From contig CAKZZR010000077.1 in NCBI GenBank assembly GCA_937885475.1, forward strand, positions 1-9,876: 9,876 bases of DNA, read 5' to 3'. Numbering within the stretch: position 1 is the first letter of the stretch; the number at the start of each line of letters is the position of its first letter. The notes under the pieces were generated by a model. The model saw only the letters and a list, made by a program, of their open reading frames with translations. It had not been told where the DNA came from and searched no databases. Shown here one piece after another: positions 5,295 through 9,876 of the stretch. The position numbers and the translations under genes were made by a program. Origin of the DNA: an uncultured Treponema sp. (GTDB lineage: Bacteria; Spirochaetota; Spirochaetia; Treponematales; Treponemataceae).

Positions 5295-6609
5295 ATTGAA
5301 TCTCATACGGTCCCTTACAGTGACCGACATAAGCACTTACAGTATAGTCATAATTTTCAGAAACAGATGAAATATCGCGGGTAATTGCAGAAGGAATGCT
5401 GGTAAAGGTCAACGTACCTTCTACATTCTGAGAATTATTCCATGTTGGTTCCGTCGGGAATGAATATGCTGCCCTTACCGTTCCTACAGGTGTATTGCTG
5501 TATACATCAATCCAATATCCTTGGGAAGACGAGTAATGATTCCACATATCGCTTTCTATTTCTTCTTTGGTGCATTCCCTCAGCGTCCTCTTGTACATGA
5601 CAGCTGTAAAACTGTTCGTTTTTGCATCAAAAATCGGAACGCCGATATATGCCACGCGCTCTGCATACTCGTCCGCATCATATTCGATTTTTAACCGAGC
5701 ATTCTCAATTTCTATTTCTAAATCCGAGCTGTAGTCGTCATATTCAAAATCAACAGCGCAGGTTTCAATGTTGCCGGTCCAATACTCATAAAAAAGCATT
5801 TTTCCTTCTTCATCTATTTCATATCGGTAGACTTCTGGAGTAAGGAAATGCTTGATTGTTTCCGCGGCTTCCACCTCGGACAGATTCTTTACATAGTCAG
5901 CAATAGAAATCTTTTTGTTCGTTGATTCTGCGTACAGAGAAACATATGCCATATAAAGCAATTTGTCGTTTGCATTCCATGAATAATTGAAATCTATGAA
6001 ACCGTTCAGTACCTCAGCCCTGTCACCTTCTGCTATAGCCTCTTCGGTCGGCTCATATTTATAATAGTCCGTAACCTGCGCCGTGCCATTAGAATTGAAC
6101 GCAAGAGTTTCTTTTTCATATGAAGTGTAATGCGAGCGTTTTTTTGTTTCCTCTCTTACAAATTTTTTCCCCGTCAGCTCGTTTGTCCCCACAGAAGCCG
6201 GAAGTTTTGCCGTGATTGCGTCCGAGCTGTTAGAGATGACGCCCGAACCCTTTGCTTCTATAGTACCTGCGGAAAGACTTATCGAAGTCTGCGTCACCTC
6301 AACCGTAAACGAGCCGCCAAGCTTTGAGCTGGTAAACTCATACGTACCTTCACTTGCAGCAGAAGCCCTCTGGGAATCATCATTGGTCAACGTCCATGTT
6401 CCGCTGTCGTTCCCATCCTCGCCAATCATAGTATAGGTTCCATCGCTCTTTATATTGAGCGAAGAAAAATCCTTTCCACCGACTGAAAAGCTACCGCTGT
6501 ACTCTGTTACAGCAGAACCGCTGCCGCCACCGTCAGACGCACAAGACATGAATGATACGACACCTGCCAATGCCAGAAGTGTTGCCATCACTTTCCCAAT
6601 TTTTTTCAT
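5293..6609 (-). CDS. Lipoprotein of unknown function with a poly-G promoter
   Basis: The 438-residue product starts MKKIGKVMATLLALAG and has a spirochaete-type relaxed lipobox (FMSC) with C23 as the lipid anchor, then a Gly/Ser-rich tether (27-32). The mature protein is acidic and looks beta-rich. The region around residues 57-74 (GTYTMIGEDG, then GTWTL) resembles lipocalin-like beta-barrel strands, and a second module seems to start near the TGKKF motif. No enzymatic motif was seen and no family is named. The ATG at 6609 follows AAAGGAG by seven bases (6617-6623 on the plus strand). The promoter contains a ten-G spacer tract, so transcription is probably phase-variable. The gene is convergent with the phosphatase lipoprotein, and its stop lies in palindromic element B. 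Confidence 0.92.
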   Translation of the reverse strand: MKKIGKVMATLLALAGVVSFMSCASDGGGSGSAVTEYSGSFSVGGKDFSSLNIKSDGTYTMIGEDGNDSGTWTLTNDDSQRASAASEGTYEFTSSKLGGSFTVEVTQTSISLSAGTIEAKGSGVISNSSDAITAKLPASVGTNELTGKKFVREETKKRSHYTSYEKETLAFNSNGTAQVTDYYKYEPTEEAIAEGDRAEVLNGFIDFNYSWNANDKLLYMAYVSLYAESTNKKISIADYVKNLSEVEAAETIKHFLTPEVYRYEIDEEGKMLFYEYWTGNIETCAVDFEYDDYSSDLEIEIENARLKIEYDADEYAERVAYIGVPIFDAKTNSFTAVMYKRTLRECTKEEIESDMWNHYSSSQGYWIDVYSNTPVGTVRAAYSFPTEPTWNNSQNVEGTLTFTSIPSAITRDISSVSENYDYTVSAYVGHCKGPYEIQ

Positions 6610-6708
6610 AACACAACTCCTTTCCCCTTATGGGCTATTCAATTTGCTATTTTCAGGTTTACAAGTCCAAACAGAGGATTTTTATAGAAACCAAAAACAA
6701 CATGCTCC

Positions 6709-6737
6709 ATATTACCCCCCCCCCATGTATTTGTCAA
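6709..6737 (-). promoter_or_regulatory. Lipoprotein promoter with poly-G spacer (phase-variable candidate)
   Basis: On the minus strand a perfect TTGACA (6737-6732) and TAATAT (6714-6709) are 17 bp apart. The spacer is AATACAT followed by ten Gs that abut the -10. Transcription should start near 6702, giving a leader of about 93 bases. Each gained or lost G would move the spacer off the optimal 17 bp. Confidence 0.88.
6715..6724 (-). repeat. Poly-G tract (10) in promoter spacer
   Basis: Ten Cs on the plus strand, ten Gs in the transcribed direction of the lipoprotein gene ending at 6609. It is the longest G/C homopolymer in the window and lies wholly between the -35 and -10 boxes. Confidence 0.9.
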
Positions 6738-6787
6738 ATTTTAATATGTTCAGTCTGTGTATTTTTTTAACGTGAAGTTTTGAATTA

Positions 6788-6816
6788 TTGAATATAAAAC
6801 AAAAACAGTGTAAAAT
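6788..6816 (+). promoter_or_regulatory. pckG promoter
   Basis: TTGAAT (6788-6793), a 17-bp AT-rich spacer and TAAAAT (6811-6816). Predicted start is near 6823, giving a leader of about 68 bases. Confidence 0.7.
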
Positions 6817-6834
6817 AATGGTAATTTGGAAATT

Positions 6835-6867
6835 TCGGGGCTACGTGGCAGTTAGCCGCAATCCCGA
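6835..6867 (+). promoter_or_regulatory. Structured leader of pckG with two alternative hairpins
   Basis: TCGGG (6835-6839) can pair with CCCGA (6863-6867), enclosing GCTA/TAGC (6840-6843 and 6853-6856). A competing hairpin pairs GTGGC (6845-6849) with GCCGC (6855-6859) around loop AGTTA. The two inner stems share bases and exclude each other. The Shine-Dalgarno site (TAGGAG, 6879-6884) lies just downstream, so translational control is possible. It does not match a riboswitch class I recognise. Confidence 0.45.
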
Positions 6868-6890
6868 CACAGAATATATAGGAGTTACTA

Positions 6891-8735
6891 ATGACAGTAA
6901 ACGAAATCAAAAATGCCAAAATCAAGGCATGGATTGAAGAATGTGTAAAGATGTGTGAACCGGACAACGTTGTTGTTTGCGACGGCAGCACAGCTGAATA
7001 CGACCGCTTGATGCAGAAATGTGTTGATGCAGGTCTTGCTACCCCACTCAAGAAAAAGGAAAACTGCTTCCTTTTCCGCTCACTTCCAAGTGACGTAGCT
7101 CGCGTTGAATCACGCACATTCATCTCTTCTGTAAAGGAAGAAGATGCTGGTCCTACAAACCACTGGATTGACCCAAAAGAACTCAAGGCAACAATGAAAG
7201 GTTTGTACACAGGTTGTATGCACGGACGCACAATGTATGTAATTCCTTTCTGCATGGGACCTCTCGGATCCCCTATCGCAAAATACGGTGTTGAGCTTAC
7301 GGACTCTGAATACGTTGTATTGAACATGGACATCATGACTCGTGCCGGCGAAAAAGTTTGGCAGTACCTTGATGACAACTTCGTTCCATGTCTCCACTCA
7401 GTTGGTAAACCACTCAACAACGGCGAAAAAGACAACGGCGTATGGCCTTGCGCAGATGTTGAGCACAAATACATCAGCCAGTTCCCAGAAGAACACCTTG
7501 TTTGGAGCTATGGTTCTGGATACGGCGGAAACGCTCTTCTCGGAAAAAAATGTTTCGCTCTCCGCATCGCAACAGTTATCGCACGCGAAGAAGGCTGGCT
7601 TGCTGAGCACATGCTTATCCTCAAGCTTACAAATCCTAAGGGTGAAGTTAAATACGTTACAGGTGCTTTCCCTTCAGCTTGTGGAAAGACAAACCTCGCT
7701 ATGCTCATTCCTACAATACCTGGATGGAAGGTTGAGACAGTCGGCGATGATATCGCTTGGATGAAGTTCGGAAAAGACGGACGCCTCTACGCTATCAACC
7801 CAGAAGCAGGATTCTTCGGAGTTGCTCCAGGAACATCTGCAGAAAGCAACAAGAACGCTCTTATCTCTGCAGAAAAGAACACAATCTACACAAACTGTGC
7901 CCTTACAGAAGACGGCGACGTTTGGTGGGAAGGAATCGGATACCCAGCTAAGGGTAACCTCGTTGACTGGAAGGGACAGACTCGCCCAGCATTCCCTAAG
8001 GACAAGGCTCCTAAGGGCGAAGAAATGGCTCACCCAAATGCACGCTTTACAGCTCCTGCTAAGCAGTGTCCATGTATCGCATCTGACTGGGAAAGCCCAG
8101 AAGGTGTACCAATTTCTGCTATCCTCTTTGGTGGACGCCGACCATCAACTATCCCTCTTGTACACCAGGCTCGCTCTTGGAACCACGGTGTATTCCTTGG
8201 ATCTATCGTAGGTTCAGAAATCACAGCCGCTTCTACAATCAACGCTGCAGAAGTTGGTAAGATTCGCCGCGACCCATTCGCTATCCTCCCATTCTGTGGA
8301 TACAACATGGGCGACTACTTCCAGCACTGGATTGACGTTGGCAACGCTGCAAAGGACAAAGATCTTCTTCCAAAGATTTTCTACGTTAACTGGTTCCGCA
8401 AGGACGAAAACAACAGCAAGTTGCCAGGTGGCTTTATGTGGCCAGGTTACGGCGACAACAGCCGTGTACTTGCATGGATCTTTGACCGCTGTGACGGAAA
8501 AGACAATGCTGTTGACACACCAATCGGCTTTATGCCAAAAGACGGTGCAATCAACACTGACGGTCTTGCAGACTACTACAAAGAGACATTGCCAGAAATC
8601 CTTAAGGTTGATGTTGAAGGTTGGAAGAAGGAAATCAAGGATATCCGCGAGAACCATTATCCAAAATTCGGCAAGCACCTCCCCAAGGAACTCAGCGAAT
8701 GTCTTGATGACCTTGAAAAGAGATTGAATGCTTAG
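6891..8735 (+). CDS. pckG: Phosphoenolpyruvate carboxykinase (GTP)
   Basis: This cytoplasmic enzyme interconverts oxaloacetate plus GTP with phosphoenolpyruvate, CO2 and GDP. In anaerobes that ferment to succinate it often runs towards oxaloacetate. At 614 residues it is full length for the GTP class. Visible motifs include the substrate-contacting DVARVES segment (R-loop region), YGSGYGGNALLGKKC, the P-loop FPSACGKTN (260-268) with the class-specific cysteine C264 (equivalent to C288 of rat PEPCK), GDDIAWM (metal-binding aspartates), FGGRRPSTIPLV (nucleotide pocket) and FMWPGYGDNSRV. The ATG follows TAGGAG by six bases. Codon use looks biased towards AAC, AAG and GAA, consistent with high expression. 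The last 29 coding bases plus eight bases after the stop are repeated at 8792-8828. Confidence 0.98.
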   Translation: MTVNEIKNAKIKAWIEECVKMCEPDNVVVCDGSTAEYDRLMQKCVDAGLATPLKKKENCFLFRSLPSDVARVESRTFISSVKEEDAGPTNHWIDPKELKATMKGLYTGCMHGRTMYVIPFCMGPLGSPIAKYGVELTDSEYVVLNMDIMTRAGEKVWQYLDDNFVPCLHSVGKPLNNGEKDNGVWPCADVEHKYISQFPEEHLVWSYGSGYGGNALLGKKCFALRIATVIAREEGWLAEHMLILKLTNPKGEVKYVTGAFPSACGKTNLAMLIPTIPGWKVETVGDDIAWMKFGKDGRLYAINPEAGFFGVAPGTSAESNKNALISAEKNTIYTNCALTEDGDVWWEGIGYPAKGNLVDWKGQTRPAFPKDKAPKGEEMAHPNARFTAPAKQCPCIASDWESPEGVPISAILFGGRRPSTIPLVHQARSWNHGVFLGSIVGSEITAASTINAAEVGKIRRDPFAILPFCGYNMGDYFQHWIDVGNAAKDKDLLPKIFYVNWFRKDENNSKLPGGFMWPGYGDNSRVLAWIFDRCDGKDNAVDTPIGFMPKDGAINTDGLADYYKETLPEILKVDVEGWKKEIKDIRENHYPKFGKHLPKELSECLDDLEKRLNA

Positions 8736-8743
8736 TATTCAAA
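8707..8743 (+). repeat. pckG 3'-end direct repeat, copy 1
   Basis: A 37-base segment covering the final codons, the stop and eight further bases of pckG recurs 85 bases downstream with four mismatches, all transitions. Within it TTGAATG (8724-8730) and TATTCAA (8736-8742) form a hairpin with CTTAG, including the TAG stop, in the loop. Confidence 0.9.
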
Positions 8744-8793
8744 TGTCGCAAGTTTCCGCAAGGAAACTTGTAAGTAGCCGAGGGCTACGACAT
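8743..8793 (+). ncRNA. Three-way-junction-like structured element after pckG
   Basis: ATGTCG (8743-8748) pairs with CGACAT (8788-8793), closing two internal hairpins: CAAGTTTCC/GGAAACTTG (8749-8757 and 8762-8770, GCAA tetraloop) and TAGCC/GGCTA (8775-8779 and 8783-8787, loop GAG), joined by TAAG. It has no T tail. It may be an mRNA 3'-end stabiliser, an inserted palindromic repeat or a small structured RNA; the class is unknown, and the ncRNA label describes structure only. Confidence 0.6.
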
Positions 8794-8828
8794 GACCTTG
8801 AAAAGAGATTAAACGCTTAGCATTTAAA
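8792..8828 (+). repeat. pckG 3'-end direct repeat, copy 2
   Basis: Second copy of the pckG tail. In the pckG reading frame it still spells the last eight residues D-L-E-K-R-L-N-A and TAG, with both coding differences synonymous (TTG to TTA, AAT to AAC). It is not connected in frame to pckG and has no ribosome binding site. Confidence 0.9.
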
Positions 8829-8835
8829 CTGTTGT

Positions 8836-8865
8836 GGGCAACCGTCAGGTTGCCCCTTGTTCTTT
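8836..8865 (+). terminator. pckG terminator
   Basis: GGGCAACC (8836-8843) and GGTTGCCC (8848-8855) form a perfect 8-bp stem with loop GTCA, followed by a T-rich CTTGTTCTTT tail. The tail overlaps the -35 box of the next gene, so termination and the next promoter are interleaved. Confidence 0.8.
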
Positions 8866-8885
8866 CCCCCCTTTAGTGCTACCAT
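8857..8885 (+). promoter_or_regulatory. Promoter of the third lipoprotein (extended -10, leaderless)
   Basis: TTGTTC (8857-8862), a 17-bp spacer containing six Cs (8866-8871), then TGC and TACCAT (8880-8885). Six bases separate the -10 from the ATG, and no Shine-Dalgarno sequence is present. Sequence and spacing closely match the uvrB promoter. Confidence 0.6.
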
Positions 8886-8891
8886 TAGCCT

Positions 8892-9605
8892 ATGAGCATA
8901 AAAAAAATATCATTTATTTTACCCGCACTGCTTACCGCAGTTTTTATTTCTTCTTGTGCATCCGCAAAGGTCCAGCTGGATTCCTCCGCAAAGTATAAAA
9001 AAGAAATCCTAAGGTATACACAAAATCTCTTTGGTAACGAACACCACGATTCTTCTTGGTGGAACGCAAGTCTTGTTGCACAGTCCATGACACCAACTTC
9101 AAAAAAGTGGCAAAGCTTGGGCTTAGAGCAAACTAGCAACGGTCAAGCCTTTGCCGGAACATACATACGGGATAGCCGCAGGCTCTTTCCTGTTGCCCTG
9201 GTAAAAGAGGACTCTGCAAATTACTATATTATCACTGGAAAATCAAAGGAAAAAATCCCCTTTTCATTTGAAGGGGTTATGCTTTCTTATTCAGGAAAAG
9301 AACTTTCTAATGAATTACAAATAGTTAAGGTAAGCAAATTTGATAAGGGCAAGGTTTCATACACCCTGCAATCTGACTACCCTGCAGGGCTGCAAGTACT
9401 TGTTGCTGGTAGGGAATACGCAGTTGTAGACCTTTGCACAAGCCCCTCCACTGTTTATTTGAACAAGGGCTTTGCAGACGAAGGGGATTTAAGTCAGGAA
9501 GAAAAAGACTTTGTTCATTCAGCCATAATAGCCTTACACGATGCCTGCCAGTCCTTTACGGAAACTGGCAAAAAGAACAATACGACAACTTCCCTGCAGC
9601 GATAA
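8892..9605 (+). CDS. Predicted lipoprotein of unknown function
   Basis: The 237-residue product has a lysine-containing N-terminus, a hydrophobic segment (about 6-19) and lipobox ISSC with C22 as the predicted lipidated cysteine. The mature part is polar, with no further membrane segment and no catalytic motif I recognise, and ends in a Lys/Asn/Thr-rich tail. The ATG at 8892 is chosen because it gives a complete signal peptide and lies six bases after a -10 box; there is no Shine-Dalgarno sequence. Its stop is only 13 bases from the stop of the convergent membrane protein gene, and no terminator hairpin is visible between them. It has no long homopolymer in its coding sequence, unlike the phosphatase lipoprotein. 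Confidence 0.88.
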   Translation: MSIKKISFILPALLTAVFISSCASAKVQLDSSAKYKKEILRYTQNLFGNEHHDSSWWNASLVAQSMTPTSKKWQSLGLEQTSNGQAFAGTYIRDSRRLFPVALVKEDSANYYIITGKSKEKIPFSFEGVMLSYSGKELSNELQIVKVSKFDKGKVSYTLQSDYPAGLQVLVAGREYAVVDLCTSPSTVYLNKGFADEGDLSQEEKDFVHSAIIALHDACQSFTETGKKNNTTTSLQR

Positions 9606-9618
9606 AGATAGGGGCTAC

Positions 9619-9851
9619 TTACTCCTCATTTTCCCGCCTGAGCCTTGACTTCCTGCTAGTAACTGCAAATACGGAAGCAAGGACAGCTGCACAGATGACC
9701 ACTGCCCCTATCACTTCCCAAATTCCATTTGTGGCCATCATGCAGGCAATAACTGCGATATAGCCCTTTATTGGTGTAAAAGAAGAAACGTCGTAGCTGA
9801 ACTTTTCAAAAACAGACTGCATTCCTTCTAGAAGGCTTTTTCCAAAGAAAA
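9619..9851 (-). CDS. C-terminal fragment of a membrane protein, cut by the contig end
   Basis: The frame is open from the last genomic base (9851) to a TAA at 9621-9619, giving about 77 residues. It holds a mildly hydrophobic segment around IKGYIAVIACMMA and a clear transmembrane helix (IWEVIGAVVICAAVLASVFAV), followed by a strongly basic, then acidic tail (SRKSRLRRENEE), which suggests a cytoplasmic C-terminus. An ATG at 9822 is probably internal, because the frame continues upstream without a stop. The pattern is compatible with the end of a small multi-helix transporter such as an ECF S-component, but that is a guess. Confidence 0.65.
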
Positions 9852-9876
9852 AGATCGGAAGAGCGTCGTGTAGGGA
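9852..9876. other. Illumina adapter read-through (artefact)
   Basis: The final 25 bases begin AGATCGGAAGAGCG and continue as the reverse complement of the standard TruSeq universal adapter. This is library-derived sequence left on the contig end, not genome. Any reading frame crossing 9851 is spurious. Confidence 0.97.

Noticed and set aside
3643..6609. Recent horizontal transfer of the lipoprotein pair
   Set aside because: No integrase, transposase, tRNA or target duplication flanks the pair, and no obvious codon-use break was seen by eye.
6785..7474. Long minus-strand open frame (229 codons) over the pckG start
   Set aside because: It is antisense to well-conserved pckG sequence, has no Shine-Dalgarno site and shows no recognisable protein features.
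9546..9570. TGCCAGT/ACTGGCA hairpin near the end of the third lipoprotein gene as a terminator
   Set aside because: It is inside the coding sequence and followed by As, not Ts, on the plus strand; on the minus strand no T run follows it either.

Overview
The window looks like chromosomal DNA of a spirochaete, most likely a host-associated Treponema of moderate GC. The basis is the gene set (uvrB, a four-cysteine L28, GTP-type PEP carboxykinase), three predicted lipoproteins with relaxed spirochaete-style lipoboxes, and poly-G tracts of the kind known from treponemal variable genes. The genus is an inference. The right end is a contig end: the last 25 bases (9852-9876) match an Illumina adapter and are not genomic.

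Layout from left to right. uvrB (115-2112, +) is followed by rpmB (2178-2405, +), whose own promoter overlaps the uvrB stop codon. Small palindromes and a bidirectional terminator separate rpmB from a convergent metallo-beta-lactamase-fold hydrolase of the PhnP type (2551-3516, -). A short divergent promoter region (3517-3642) then leads to a lipoprotein (3643-5040, +) with a glycogen-binding-like (CBM48/AMPK-beta-like) domain and a tyrosine-phosphatase domain with an intact CX5R motif. A very long terminator hairpin and two related palindromic elements (5195-5294) separate it from a second, convergent lipoprotein of unknown function (5293-6609, -). Next comes pckG (6891-8735, +) with a structured leader. 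Its 3' end is duplicated downstream around a 51-base three-way-junction-like element. Last are a third lipoprotein (8892-9605, +) and the C-terminal part of a membrane protein (9619-9851, -) cut off by the adapter.

The most interesting signal is the pair of convergent lipoprotein genes, each with a homopolymeric G tract where slippage would matter. The phosphatase lipoprotein has nine Gs inside its signal-peptide codons, and one base more or less stops translation within a few codons. The other has ten Gs forming most of the spacer of a near-consensus TTGACA/TAATAT promoter, set exactly at 17 bp. Together they look like one translational and one transcriptional phase-variation switch on neighbouring surface or periplasmic lipoproteins.

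A second theme is promoter design. Three genes (uvrB, the MBL hydrolase and the third lipoprotein) have a -10 box ending exactly six bases before the ATG and no Shine-Dalgarno sequence, which suggests leaderless mRNAs. The other four complete genes have recognisable -35/-10 boxes and Shine-Dalgarno sites.
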